Positions 1 to 8,580 of a DNA stretch of 64,000 bases are shown here, in pieces; position 1 is the first letter of the stretch, and each line of letters begins with the position of its first letter. This DNA is from Apibacter mensalis. GTDB lineage: Bacteria > Bacteroidota > Bacteroidia > Flavobacteriales > Weeksellaceae. The position numbers and the translations under genes were made by a program. A model generated the notes under the pieces. It searched no databases. It was not told the DNA's origin and was given only the letters and a program-made list of their open reading frames with translations. The stretch spans positions 244,350 to 308,349 of the forward strand of contig NZ_LIVM01000001.1 in assembly GCF_001418685.1 (NCBI RefSeq), given 5' to 3'.

Positions 1-200
1 TTTTTTCTAAAAATTAACTTGCAGCAAAGTTCAATATTTTATTCTAATTGCGTTGCTAATAAATCGTTAAAATTTGTAGTAAATCATCTAATTTTATATA
101 TTTCTGGCAGTATAATTTGATTATTATATTTTTTTTATATTTATAAATTAGGCAATCTCAATAATAAACTTACTAACTTTGTACAATAAAAATTTGTTTT

Positions 201-1055
201 ATGGACTCCTCAACATCAAAACCTAAATGGATTCGGGTAAAGCTACCCTCCGGAAAAAATTATAAGGAGCTTAGGGGAATCGTTGATAAGTATAAGCTAA
301 ACACTATTTGCCAAAGCGGAAGTTGTCCTAATATGGGCGAATGTTGGGGAGAGGGTACGGCTACTTTTATGATTCTGGGTAATATTTGTACCAGGAGCTG
401 TGGATTTTGTGGAGTTAAAACGGGCCGTCCTGCTGAAATCGATTGGGAAGAACCGGAAAAAGTTGCGCGTTCTATCAAATTAATGAAAATTAAACATGCT
501 GTTTTAACATCTGTAGATCGTGATGATCTAAAAGATATGGGATCCATTATTTGGGCTGAAACTATCAAGGCGGTGCGCAGAATTAGTCCTGGCACAACCA
601 TGGAAACATTAATTCCCGATTTTCAAGGAATTCACAGGCATATAAATAGAATTCTGGAAGCCGCCCCTGAAGTCATTTCGCATAATATGGAAACGGTTAG
701 ACGTTTAACCCGTGAAGTACGTATCCAGGCAAAATATGATAGAAGCTTGGAAGTTCTCCGATATATAAAAGAACAAGGGCAACGAAGGACTAAAACTGGA
801 ATTATGCTTGGTCTCGGTGAAAAACCGTCGGAAGTTTATGAGTCTATCAAAGAAATACATGATGCTCATGTTGACGTTATAACTATTGGACAATATTTAC
901 AACCTAGTAAAAAGCACCTTCCTGTAAAGGAATTTATTCCCTTAAAACAATTTAAAGATTATGAAGATTATGCTAGGAGCTTGGGAAATTTCAGGCATAT
1001 TGAAAGTAGCCCATTGGTTCGTTCATCTTATCATGCAGAAAAACATGTCAATTAA
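201..1055 (+). CDS. lipA: Lipoyl synthase
   Basis: Radical-SAM enzyme that inserts two sulfurs into protein-bound octanoyl groups to make lipoyl cofactor for 2-oxoacid dehydrogenases and the glycine cleavage system; cytosolic. Both clusters are visible: C37, C42 and C48 (CQSGSCPNMGEC) bind the auxiliary sulfur-donor cluster, and C63, C67 and C70 (CTRSCGFC) bind the SAM cluster. The C-terminal RSSYHA motif carries the conserved serine that ligates the auxiliary cluster. The 284 residues are full length. A Bacteroidota -7 element (TAACTTTG) lies at 174-181 without a clear -33 partner, giving a short leader. lipB is not in the window. Identification is certain. Confidence 0.97.
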   Translation: MDSSTSKPKWIRVKLPSGKNYKELRGIVDKYKLNTICQSGSCPNMGECWGEGTATFMILGNICTRSCGFCGVKTGRPAEIDWEEPEKVARSIKLMKIKHAVLTSVDRDDLKDMGSIIWAETIKAVRRISPGTTMETLIPDFQGIHRHINRILEAAPEVISHNMETVRRLTREVRIQAKYDRSLEVLRYIKEQGQRRTKTGIMLGLGEKPSEVYESIKEIHDAHVDVITIGQYLQPSKKHLPVKEFIPLKQFKDYEDYARSLGNFRHIESSPLVRSSYHAEKHVN

Positions 1056-1147
1056 AACTATCAATTTAAATAGTATAAATAGTAAGTGAAATCATGTTTT
1101 TGGTGTTACATACAGTTTATCACATTTATATCATGAACAACTAAAAA

Positions 1148-2185
1148 TTATTGCACTGTAAACTCCACTTTATAAATTTTAGACCACAGTTTCCCCGTAA
1201 TTAAAAATACGTTTCCACTTACATAGGAAATACCATTCAAAACAGCCTCTTCATTGGATTTATTCAATTTTACTAATTCCGAAAAATCTGCTTTTGCAAC
1301 CACAATTCCAGTATTAGGATCAATAACCAGAATTATGGGTTCATCAAAAACATTGGCATAAATATAGCCGTTAGCGTATTCTAATTCATTAATTCTAGAA
1401 TAGATAGTTTCATACCCAATAACCGAAATGCTCTTTTTTAAATTAAAATCTTTATCATAGAATTTTAATTCTGAGGATCCGTCTGAAATAACCATTTCAT
1501 CCCCTATGGTTGTCGCTCCCCATCCCTCAAATAAAGTGCCGGGATAATTAAATTCTTTTTGAAGTTTAAAATCTGAAACATTATAAATAAATCCTTTTTT
1601 CTCCCTCCAAGTAAGTAAATACAATTTCCCGTTCAACGTAGCAAACCCTTCCGCGAAAAATTTGGGATCTATTTTAACACTTTGAGAATAAGAGGTTGAT
1701 CCTAACTTATATTTTACTAATAAGGATTTTCCATATAGCCCGGAACTTTCTGTAATCCATCCGTCTTTATAGGTAAATCCTTGTGTAAATAATTCCGGGT
1801 TATGAGGGAATTCTTGAATTAATTTATACTTTAAAATCTTTTCTTTCTCTCTAGGAAATACCGTAAAAGTTGCATCTATTTTTTTTTTATATTTTCCGTT
1901 ATAGTTAATTGTCAATATTATATAGTTAATTCCTAGTTTAGCATTAGACTCTTCCAATGTAATATTATTTTTATCATATGTTCTACCATTTAATTTAATA
2001 CTATAAGAATCAATAATTCCATCTTGAGTATTAAATTCCAAAGGCAGCTTATCTCCTATGTGTAATGGCTTATCATCTAATTTTTCAAAATTGGTACTGA
2101 TACTTATATTCTTAGGATCTTTACATCCGATTATACTTATAAGAAACAACAAACATAGTACTAGTCTCGATATTATATTTTTCAT
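1148..2185 (-). CDS. Glutaminyl-peptide cyclotransferase, lipoprotein
   Basis: Converts N-terminal glutamine of exported proteins to pyroglutamate; plant/bacterial-type glutamine cyclotransferase family. The start is placed at the ATG at 2185, one base after the lgt stop, because this gives a clean lipoprotein signal (MKNIISRL..., lipobox ISIIGC, lipidated C21); the longer frame from 2227 would run into lgt. Residues about 22-120 look like a beta-sandwich, and the beta-propeller follows with FTQGFTY and TESSGLYG motifs typical of the family. It is the last gene of yidD-lgt-QC. It would be lipidated by the enzyme encoded just upstream. The many A|Q signal cleavage sites in this window are its likely substrates (inference). 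Confidence 0.86.
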   Translation of the reverse strand: MKNIISRLVLCLLFLISIIGCKDPKNISISTNFEKLDDKPLHIGDKLPLEFNTQDGIIDSYSIKLNGRTYDKNNITLEESNAKLGINYIILTINYNGKYKKKIDATFTVFPREKEKILKYKLIQEFPHNPELFTQGFTYKDGWITESSGLYGKSLLVKYKLGSTSYSQSVKIDPKFFAEGFATLNGKLYLLTWREKKGFIYNVSDFKLQKEFNYPGTLFEGWGATTIGDEMVISDGSSELKFYDKDFNLKKSISVIGYETIYSRINELEYANGYIYANVFDEPIILVIDPNTGIVVAKADFSELVKLNKSNEEAVLNGISYVSGNVFLITGKLWSKIYKVEFTVQ

Positions 2186-2186
2186 T

Positions 2187-3041
2187 TTATATTGCTTTTG
2201 AAGTATAAATCCTATTTTTAGCCGCAATTAGAATGCAAATTCCTGCAATAATAAAGGGCACACTCAACCATTGTCCTGTATTTAATCCTAGCCAATTGAT
2301 ATATTCTTCTCCTTGAGGTTCTTTAAAGAATTCTACTATGAATCTTATTCCAAAAAGTACAATTAAAAAATACCCGAATATCCACCCCGAATATTTCTTT
2401 TTATCAGTTTTTAAATAAATATATATAAGGGATATAAACAATAGTAAATATCCGAATGCTTCGTATAACTGAGAAGGATGTCGTGGAACTATATTTCCGT
2501 ATTCATCTGTATCTTGTTGGATAAATAATACTGCCCACGGAAGAGAAGAAGGCTTTCCAATAATTTCTGAATTAAAAAAATTTCCAAAGCGTATAAACAT
2601 CCCTCCTATAGAAACAGGAATAACAATTCTATCTAATATCCAATAAAAGGTTCGTTTCAAATATTTTCTTGTAAATAAATATAAAGAAATTAGAATTCCT
2701 ATAGCAGCTCCGTGGCTGGCCAACCCTGAATAACCTGTAAATTCAAAATGAGGCTTAGTTCGTATGGGTAAGAATACAGCTAATGGATCTTGTATCAATA
2801 ATTGCTTTTGATAAAACAAAACATGTCCCAACCTGGCTCCTATTATTACTGCCAGAAACATATAAATAAATAAGGGATCTAATAATTTTTTATCTTCCTT
2901 ATCTTTTTTAAAAATAAATTCCATGAGATAAAAACCTAAGCCGAAAGCAATAACATACATCAAACTGTAGTATCTTAAGGTAAAACTGCCTATGTGTATG
3001 CCTAAACTTGGATCCCAAGTAATATATAAAAGTTGATTCAT
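2187..3041 (-). CDS. lgt: Prolipoprotein diacylglyceryl transferase
   Basis: Inner-membrane enzyme that transfers diacylglycerol from phosphatidylglycerol to the lipobox cysteine, the first step of lipoprotein maturation. The 284-residue protein has about seven membrane segments, the catalytic-region GARLGHVLFYQ and the Lgt signature RFGNFFNSEIIG. It follows yidD by 6 bases and precedes the lipoprotein glutaminyl cyclase by 1 base, so the three are surely one transcript. The window encodes at least six substrates of this enzyme. Confidence 0.96.
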   Translation of the reverse strand: MNQLLYITWDPSLGIHIGSFTLRYYSLMYVIAFGLGFYLMEFIFKKDKEDKKLLDPLFIYMFLAVIIGARLGHVLFYQKQLLIQDPLAVFLPIRTKPHFEFTGYSGLASHGAAIGILISLYLFTRKYLKRTFYWILDRIVIPVSIGGMFIRFGNFFNSEIIGKPSSLPWAVLFIQQDTDEYGNIVPRHPSQLYEAFGYLLLFISLIYIYLKTDKKKYSGWIFGYFLIVLFGIRFIVEFFKEPQGEEYINWLGLNTGQWLSVPFIIAGICILIAAKNRIYTSKAI

Positions 3042-3047
3042 TTATTT

Positions 3048-3287
3048 TTAATTATGTTTTTTTTGAGGCACCGGATCATAACCCTCTCCTCCCCAAGGAT
3101 GACAACGAAAAATACGTCTACTTCCCAACCAAAAACCATAGAACAGTCCATGAGTTTTTAATGCTTCCAACATATATGCGGAACAGGTAGGAGTATATCT
3201 GCAATGTTTTCCTAACCAAGGAGATATAGCGATCTGATAAGCGCGTATTAATACAACCAACGGGAATATAGTTATTTTCCTTATCAT
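3048..3287 (-). CDS. yidD: Membrane protein insertion efficiency factor YidD
   Basis: Small (79 aa) peripheral inner-membrane protein that assists YidC-dependent insertion. The family core is plain: a first amphipathic/hydrophobic segment, then [15 protein letters not shown] and the [24 protein letters not shown] tail with conserved cysteines and HPWGG. It usually sits in the rpmH-rnpA-yidC cluster; here it instead heads an operon with lgt. It is the first gene of the leftward operon, and the 183 bases to the divergent U32 gene must hold both promoters. Confidence 0.94.
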   Translation of the reverse strand: MIRKITIFPLVVLIRAYQIAISPWLGKHCRYTPTCSAYMLEALKTHGLFYGFWLGSRRIFRCHPWGGEGYDPVPQKKHN

Positions 3288-3470
3288 TATATCAATTTCC
3301 TTGCAAAGATACAGTTTTCTCTAAGATGACATTCTGCATTAATAAATATTTAACAGGCTAAATTAAATATTTCCAATTCAATATAATTATTAAAGGTTTA
3401 CTACTCTAAATAAAGAGTTCATTTTATATAGGTTATATTTATTATTTTTGCGTAAAATTTTAAATAAGTA

Positions 3471-4712
3471 ATGACAGAAAGTGGAAAGATAGAATTGATG
3501 TGTCCGGCGGGTAATTATGAATCACTACAGGCAGCCTTGGATAATGGAGCCGATTCAATTTATTTTGGAGTCGAGCAATTAAATATGCGTGCGCGTTCAT
3601 CTGTTAATTTTACTTTAGAAGATCTGGAAGAGATTTCCAGAAGATGCTCTCAAAAAGGGGTACGAACCTATCTGACTTTAAACACTATTATTTATGATCA
3701 CGACTTATCCATTATAAAAACAGTATTGGATAGAGCGAAATCTGCTTCTATAACAGCAGTTATTGCTATGGATCAGGCTGTTATTGCTTATGCAAGACAA
3801 ATTGGAATGGAGGTCCATATTTCAACACAAATAAACATTACCAATATTGAAACTGTGAAATTTTATTCTTTATTTGCCGATACAATGGTTTTAAGTAGAG
3901 AATTGAGCTTAAATCAAGTAAAAAAGATTACTTCTCTAATTAATAAAGAACAAATTAAAGGACCTAATGGAAAATTGGTTGAAATTGAGATTTTTGGACA
4001 TGGTGCCTTATGCATGGCGGTATCAGGAAAATGCTATTTAAGCTTACATTCTCATAATTCTTCTGCTAATCGCGGTGCATGTAAACAAAACTGCAGAAAA
4101 AAATACACTGTTATTGATCAAGAATCCGGTTTTGAAATTGAAATTGATAATGAATATATGATGTCTCCTAAAGACTTATGTACTATTGATTTTCTTGATC
4201 AAATAATTGATTCCGGGGTAAAAGTTCTTAAGATTGAAGGTAGAGGGCGTGCTCCTGAATATGTTGCTACTGTAACTAAGTGCTACCGAGAAGCTATTAA
4301 TGCAATTGCATCCGGATCCTTTAATAATGAAGCTGTGAACGAATGGATGAAACAATTGAAAACCGTATACAACCGTGGGTTTTGGAGCGGATATTATCTG
4401 GGACAGAAATTGGGTGAATGGTCAGATAACCCGGGTTCTAATGCAACTCAAAAAAAGGTTTATATTGGAAAAGGACGACATTTTTACCCAAAAACTAAAA
4501 TCGGTGAATTTGAGATTGAAGCCTATAGCTTAACCATTGGAGATAAAATATTAATTCAAGGACCTACCACCGGTGCTCAAGAAGCAGAAGTTATATCTAT
4601 GATGGTAGATGACTTACCCGCTCAGGAAGCTAAAAAAGGAGACATACTTACTTTACCTATTGGCTTTAAAATACGTCCGTCCGACAAATTATATAAGGTT
4701 GTCAAAGCATAA
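3471..4712 (+). CDS. U32 family peptidase-like protein (TrhP/YegQ type)
   Basis: Member of the U32 'collagenase' family, several of which act in prephenate-dependent hydroxylation of tRNA U34 (TrhP) or 23S rRNA (RlhA) rather than as peptidases. The N-terminus MCPAGNYESLQAALDNGAD is diagnostic, and the U32 signature FGHGALCMAVSGKCYLS carries C181 and C188, followed by C204 and C208 (GACKQNC), a likely Fe-S set. Its 413 residues match the TrhP type without the extra C-terminal region of RlhA. A -7-like TATTTTTG lies at 3443-3450. Assignment to TrhP rather than a protease is inference from family knowledge. Confidence 0.88.
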   Translation: MTESGKIELMCPAGNYESLQAALDNGADSIYFGVEQLNMRARSSVNFTLEDLEEISRRCSQKGVRTYLTLNTIIYDHDLSIIKTVLDRAKSASITAVIAMDQAVIAYARQIGMEVHISTQINITNIETVKFYSLFADTMVLSRELSLNQVKKITSLINKEQIKGPNGKLVEIEIFGHGALCMAVSGKCYLSLHSHNSSANRGACKQNCRKKYTVIDQESGFEIEIDNEYMMSPKDLCTIDFLDQIIDSGVKVLKIEGRGRAPEYVATVTKCYREAINAIASGSFNNEAVNEWMKQLKTVYNRGFWSGYYLGQKLGEWSDNPGSNATQKKVYIGKGRHFYPKTKIGEFEIEAYSLTIGDKILIQGPTTGAQEAEVISMMVDDLPAQEAKKGDILTLPIGFKIRPSDKLYKVVKA

Positions 4713-4869
4713 ATTTGCACAAATTTTCTATTAAGTTTAAAATTATTAAAAAGTATTGCTGGTATCATGATAATTTATAACTTTTTTATGATCATAAATC
4801 CTTAAGTAATTCATACGTATTTATATTCGGCAAAAATCATCCTACTATAATGAAATATTAAAATAAAAT

Positions 4870-5100
4870 ATGATAATTATTACATTACAAAGAGACAAAT
4901 GTATAGGGTGCAATTATTGTTCAGAGTTTGATCCTGAAAATTTTCGTATGTCAAAGAAAGATGGGAAATCGGTTTTACTTAGATCTAAAGAAAAAAAGGG
5001 CTTTTTCACTCTTAAAAATCCGGACGATAATTGCCAGGAGGCTGCCGATAAAGCAGCAAAAGCATGTCCAGTAAAAATTATATCCGTTAAAAAAATATAA
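4870..5100 (+). CDS. Ferredoxin, single [4Fe-4S]
   Basis: Small (76 aa) electron carrier. C11, C14 and C17 (CIGCNYC) plus C66 in ACPVK make a single 4Fe-4S site; C55 is an extra cysteine. The second cluster of 2[4Fe-4S] ferredoxins is absent, replaced by a long insert between the cysteine groups. It lies 157 bases after the U32 gene and only 5 bases before the 5-formyl-THF cyclo-ligase, so it is translated with the latter. It could supply electrons to the upstream Fe-S U32 protein, but that is only a neighbourhood inference. Confidence 0.88.
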   Translation: MIIITLQRDKCIGCNYCSEFDPENFRMSKKDGKSVLLRSKEKKGFFTLKNPDDNCQEAADKAAKACPVKIISVKKI

Positions 5101-5105
5101 TATCA

Positions 5106-5675
5106 ATGCAAAAAAAAGAGGCTCGTAAAAAATTTTTAAAGTTAAGATCCTTACTTACAAATGATGAGATATTATACAAATCTGAGCAAATTTTTTTAGT
5201 GTGGAAAAAAACCATTTTATCTGATTACAATTCTTATCATATTTTCCTAACTATTTCCGACAAGAATGAGATAGACACTTCTTTTATACTTAATTATTTG
5301 TGGATGAAGCAAAAAAAAGTTTATTGTTCTAAAGTAAACAATAATTCTTTATTACATTATGAACTTACTCCTGAAACTAAACTTAAAAAGAATTGGTGGG
5401 GTATACCTGAACCTATGGATCAAAAAAATATATTGATTAAGAATATTGATTGCATTTTTACCCCTTTATTAGCCTATGATATTTTAGGAAACCGGGTAGG
5501 TTACGGCAAAGGATATTATGATAATTTTTTAAGAAACTATAACTTTTCAACTAAAATTGGAGTTTCTTTTTTTGATCCTATTGAAGCAATTGAGGATATT
5601 ACTACTTCGGATATACCTTTAGATTATATAATAACTCCCTCTTATTGTTCAGGTTTCCCAATTGAGGTGAAATAA
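5106..5675 (+). CDS. 5-formyltetrahydrofolate cyclo-ligase
   Basis: ATP-dependent conversion of 5-formyl-THF to 5,10-methenyl-THF (MTHFS, YgfA family), a folate salvage step in the cytosol. The hallmark GNRVGYGKGYYDNFL motif lies near residue 137, and the N-terminal KKEARKKFLKLR substrate/ATP-binding region is present. At 189 aa it is full length. It is translationally close to the ferredoxin (5 bases). Its 3' end overlaps the convergent lipoprotein gene by 34 bases, leaving no room for an intergenic terminator between them. Confidence 0.93.
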   Translation: MQKKEARKKFLKLRSLLTNDEILYKSEQIFLVWKKTILSDYNSYHIFLTISDKNEIDTSFILNYLWMKQKKVYCSKVNNNSLLHYELTPETKLKKNWWGIPEPMDQKNILIKNIDCIFTPLLAYDILGNRVGYGKGYYDNFLRNYNFSTKIGVSFFDPIEAIEDITTSDIPLDYIITPSYCSGFPIEVK

Positions 5676-6208
5676 AATTTAAATTCTGATTTAAATTTTT
5701 CAGGATTTTTCTTTAAGATATAATTAGCCTTAGAATTTTGAGTAGAGAAATATTTTTTCTTGTCATTATAATAATGTACTTTATAATGAATTACCCCTAT
5801 TGAATCATTTAAAATTGTAGTATTACCCAATATCTTCTTCTCTAGTTCAATTTTAACATATTTCACCTTCAATGAATCCAAATTATTTACAATCCTACTC
5901 ACATAAACCGTATCTTTTTTAGAAAAATAACCTTTTAATTGTGACACTATAAGAGTATCAATTTCTTTATTCGATTTATTCTCAGTTGCCAATATAGCCA
6001 GATCGTATACTTCTTGTAATTTTTGCTCTGTTATATGTGAAATTACTGCCAAGGAATCCATTTTTTCAGAAGCATAATAATTTTTATTATTATATTCTTT
6101 TATTTTAATAGGGTCTTTTTCTCCTTCGTAATATTTTTCCTTATTACAAGCTACAAAACCTATTATCAGAAACACTACAATAATTTGAATTATATGCTTA
6201 TTTATCAT
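5642..6208 (-). CDS. Unrecognised lipoprotein
   Basis: I do not recognise this 188-aa protein. It has a clear lipoprotein signal: short basic N-terminus, hydrophobic core, and GFVAC with C21 as lipidation site. The mature part is lysine-, asparagine- and tyrosine-rich, with a helical segment at about 55-100 followed by beta-strand-like sequence to the end. It overlaps the end of the upstream gene by 11 bases, so the two are coupled. The partner is a single-pass membrane protein; together they could form an envelope complex, but no function can be assigned. Confidence 0.72.
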   Translation of the reverse strand: MINKHIIQIIVVFLIIGFVACNKEKYYEGEKDPIKIKEYNNKNYYASEKMDSLAVISHITEQKLQEVYDLAILATENKSNKEIDTLIVSQLKGYFSKKDTVYVSRIVNNLDSLKVKYVKIELEKKILGNTTILNDSIGVIHYKVHYYNDKKKYFSTQNSKANYILKKNPEKFKSEFKFYFTSIGKPEQ

Positions 6209-7298
6209 TTTTTTGTATTTTGAATTTTATTAAATCAATTTTTTTATTTTTATTAATCTGACTGCTGATCAGAACATAGTTTTTTAGTGATGTTGTAGGT
6301 ATTGTCATAAAGTCAATGTATTTTTTCTTATCCAGCACTTCTACACCAAAAAGTTCATTATCATATACCTGATAGATAAGTGCATCATCTGCTATCAATT
6401 TATTAAGTTCTTCTTTTCTCTGCTTTATAAGTTGTGATTTTTTATTTTCATCTGAGTTGGTAACTGCCGTTGAATAATAATATAACATAATGGCATAATC
6501 ATCGGGCCTTAATTTAAAATTTCTACTATTTTCTTCCCCTTTATCTCTAATTTCTTTAAGTCCCACAACAAAAGATTCTTTCTTATACATTGGAGAACTA
6601 ATGGTCATTCTAAGCGTATCTGTTGAAGATCTGTAAGTAAAACACCCATTCGAAACAGTATAAAATTCAGGAGAAACACCATTTTTTTGTATTATAATTT
6701 CTAATTTGGATTTTATCAAAGATCCTCTATCTGCATCATAAAAACAAAATTTAAAGGTATTTCTGTATTCATAATATTTATCGACGGAAAAAATCAGTAA
6801 TAATATACTAATTACTCCTACAGCAGTATAGATAAGATTTTTAAACTTAAATAATTTTTTTTCTTTTCTTCTTAGATTTACACCTTTGTCTAAACCTTGC
6901 TCTTTTTCCCTACTATCATCATTTTCTAAGAGCATTTTAGTATAATCTGAATTTTGATTATTTTTTTGCTCATTAGATATACTAATAAAATCTTTTTCTA
7001 ACGTAAAATTGTATTTTTCTACAAATTCAGTCCAACCTCTCCTATAGCCACAATACTGAGCTAATAAATTAAGCATATCAATCCTTGGCAATTTCTCAAA
7101 AGAAGATTTAAAATAAGTATAAAACCATTTTTCGCTAACGTTTCCTCGGACTTTTTGTCGTAAATGTTCTTGAAAATATATTATATCTAAACCTTTCCAT
7201 TTAGAAATATCAGGATTTAAGGTAGGAAAATCTTCTAAAAAGGTTTTAGTAACCTCTTTTTTTAACTGTTCAAAAAGTATTGTTTCCCGGTCGGTCAT
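6198..7298 (-). CDS. Unrecognised single-pass membrane protein with cytosolic helical domain
   Basis: A 366-aa protein with no signal peptide. Residues 1-100 look like a soluble helical domain (SEKWFYTYFK..., LNLLAQYCGYRRGWTEFV), reminiscent of short helical modules found ahead of a membrane anchor in Bacteroidota proteins. A basic stretch (NLRRKEKKLFKFK) precedes one membrane segment at about 153-172, so the N-terminus should be cytosolic and residues 175-366 periplasmic; the latter look beta-rich at first. It is coupled to the downstream lipoprotein by an 11-base overlap. The layout suggests a signal- or structure-linking protein across the inner membrane; function unknown. Confidence 0.7.
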   Translation of the reverse strand: MTDRETILFEQLKKEVTKTFLEDFPTLNPDISKWKGLDIIYFQEHLRQKVRGNVSEKWFYTYFKSSFEKLPRIDMLNLLAQYCGYRRGWTEFVEKYNFTLEKDFISISNEQKNNQNSDYTKMLLENDDSREKEQGLDKGVNLRRKEKKLFKFKNLIYTAVGVISILLLIFSVDKYYEYRNTFKFCFYDADRGSLIKSKLEIIIQKNGVSPEFYTVSNGCFTYRSSTDTLRMTISSPMYKKESFVVGLKEIRDKGEENSRNFKLRPDDYAIMLYYYSTAVTNSDENKKSQLIKQRKEELNKLIADDALIYQVYDNELFGVEVLDKKKYIDFMTIPTTSLKNYVLISSQINKNKKIDLIKFKIQKNDK

Positions 7299-7390
7299 TT
7301 GTAAATTAAATACAAGTTACTGATTTTCAATATATATTTTTTGTAAAACTCGAAAATCTGTTTTACAAAAATATTACAACCATTTGAATC

Positions 7391-7420
7391 TTGCAACATA
7401 GTTTAACATCCCTATATTTG
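7391..7420 (+). promoter_or_regulatory. Bacteroidota-type promoter for the small lipoprotein cluster
   Basis: TTG (7391-7393), a 19-base spacer and TATATTTG (7413-7420) match the Bacteroidota -33/-7 consensus. The transcript would start near 7426 and have a leader of about 38 bases before the ATG at 7464. Confidence 0.66.
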
Positions 7421-7463
7421 TTTATCTAAATTTAAAATTATATATAATATAAAAACTAAAAAA

Positions 7464-7778
7464 ATGAAAAAACTAATTTTCAACATTGCAGCTGCAACTG
7501 TTATCGCAACCACTTCTTTCGTAGCATGTGATAAAAAACAATCAGCTAGTGATGCTGCTTCTACAACTGATTCTACTGCAACTGCTGCTGTAGTTGATTC
7601 TACTTCAACCGAAGCTCCTCAAGAAGTAGCTCCTGCTGCTGCTGATTCAGCTAAAGCTGAAGCACCTAAAGCTAACGAAGCTGATGCTGCTAAAGCTAAT
7701 GAAGCTGATGCTACTAAAGCACCTAAAGCTAATGAAGCTGATGCTGCTAAAGCTAATGAAGCTGTAAAAGCAAAATAG
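7464..7778 (+). CDS. Small Ala/Lys-rich lipoprotein with repeats
   Basis: A 104-aa protein with a lipoprotein signal ending in SFVAC (C22). The mature part is almost only Ala, Lys, Glu, Asp, Ser, Thr, Pro and Asn. A 15-residue unit (APKANEADAAKANEA) occurs twice at residues 67-81 and 86-100. No enzyme domain is possible; it should be an extended or helical surface/periplasmic chain. The N-terminus resembles that of the third gene in the cluster (MKKxIxNIA...C-[DE]-KKQ), so the two are probably paralogues. It is followed by its own hairpin terminator at 7806-7836. Confidence 0.78.
   Translation: MKKLIFNIAAATVIATTSFVACDKKQSASDAASTTDSTATAAVVDSTSTEAPQEVAPAAADSAKAEAPKANEADAAKANEADATKAPKANEADAAKANEAVKAK
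7662..7763 (+). repeat. In-gene direct repeat (two 45-bp copies, 57-bp period)
   Basis: Copies at 7662-7706 and 7719-7763 encode the same 15 residues and differ by only a silent C/T, so duplication is recent or homogenised. Within each copy a shorter GCTAATGAAGCTGATGCT-type unit also repeats, which makes the locus prone to copy-number change. Confidence 0.85.
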
Positions 7779-7805
7779 TTTGTTTAAATTTAAACAAAAT
7801 TCAAT

Positions 7806-7836
7806 AAAAGGTTACAACATTTTTTGTAGCCTTTTT
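7806..7836 (+). terminator. Rho-independent terminator after first small lipoprotein
   Basis: Twelve-base-pair stem (7806-7817 with 7824-7835, one U-G pair), 6-base loop, and a T-run within and after the right arm. Confidence 0.82.
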
Positions 7837-7882
7837 CTGAAAGTAAATTTTTTACTTTTATAAATAGTTAAAATCTTAAGTG

Positions 7883-8158
7883 ATGAAAAAAATATTTTTA
7901 CATTTCACTGCCATCACACTACTTATAACTAGCTCATTTACTGCCTGTAACAATACTAATAGTCACAATAACAAAACCGAAAAGGCTCCCAAACCTATAG
8001 TAGGATTAAATGCTCAACCGGAAGAAGAAGTTGCTCCTGCCCCTTCAATAGATAGCTCTGCTGATCTTAAAGACATATATAATCCAAAAGTACAAGGTAT
8101 GAATGCTCAACCCCAGCTAGAAATAGAACAGGGCTCAGCAGGAAATACTAAAAAATAA
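7883..8158 (+). CDS. Small lipoprotein
   Basis: A 91-aa protein starting at the ATG at 7883 (a GTG one codon earlier is less likely). Signal MKKIFLHFTAITLLITSSFTAC gives lipidated Cys near residue 22. The mature part holds two similar pieces, VGLNAQPEEE and QGMNAQPQLE, about 40 residues apart, i.e. a degenerate repeat around [GLM]NAQP. It lies between two related small lipoprotein genes. Function unknown. Confidence 0.72.
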   Translation: MKKIFLHFTAITLLITSSFTACNNTNSHNNKTEKAPKPIVGLNAQPEEEVAPAPSIDSSADLKDIYNPKVQGMNAQPQLEIEQGSAGNTKK

Positions 8159-8197
8159 AATTATAAATTTAAAAAATCATTTTAAAAATTTATCGTT

Positions 8198-8557
8198 ATG
8201 AAAAAAACAATTTTAAACATCGCAACCCTTACTATTATTGCTTCTTTTTCCTTTATTTCTTGTGAAAAGAAACAGGTTAATCATGTTGATTCTTCTACTT
8301 CAACAGCTGATTCTATTGCAAAAGATTCTGCTACTTTAGGTGAAAAAATAGGAAATTTTACAGACTCTGCTGCTGCACAAATTAAAGAAACTGCCCATGA
8401 TGCAAAAGAAAGCTTGGATAAAACTGTAGATAAAATTAAAGGAGAAGCAAATGAACAAAATAAAGATATCAAAGAAACAGCTAATAATGCTAAAGAAGGA
8501 ATAAAAAATGCTGCTGAGGATTCTAAAAATGATATGAAAAATGCAACAAAAAAATAA
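8198..8557 (+). CDS. Small lipoprotein with amphipathic LEA-like helix
   Basis: A 119-aa protein, signal ending in FISC (lipidated Cys about residue 22). After a Ser/Thr linker, residues 50-119 form an 11-residue-type pattern (KETAHDAKESLDKTVDKIKG, KETANNAKEGIKNAAEDSK) like LEA or apolipoprotein-type amphipathic helices, often linked to membrane or desiccation/stress protection. Its leader is close to that of the gene at 7464. The ORF is followed at once by a bidirectional terminator. Confidence 0.77.
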   Translation: MKKTILNIATLTIIASFSFISCEKKQVNHVDSSTSTADSIAKDSATLGEKIGNFTDSAAAQIKETAHDAKESLDKTVDKIKGEANEQNKDIKETANNAKEGIKNAAEDSKNDMKNATKK

Positions 8558-8580
8558 TTTCACTATTGCATAAAATTAAA

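Noticed and set aside
2186..2227. 14-codon extension of the glutaminyl cyclase
   Set aside because: It overlaps the end of lgt and hides the lipoprotein signal that starts at 2185.
8281..8563. Minus-strand frames opposite the third small lipoprotein
   Set aside because: They are shadows of the low-complexity coding strand.
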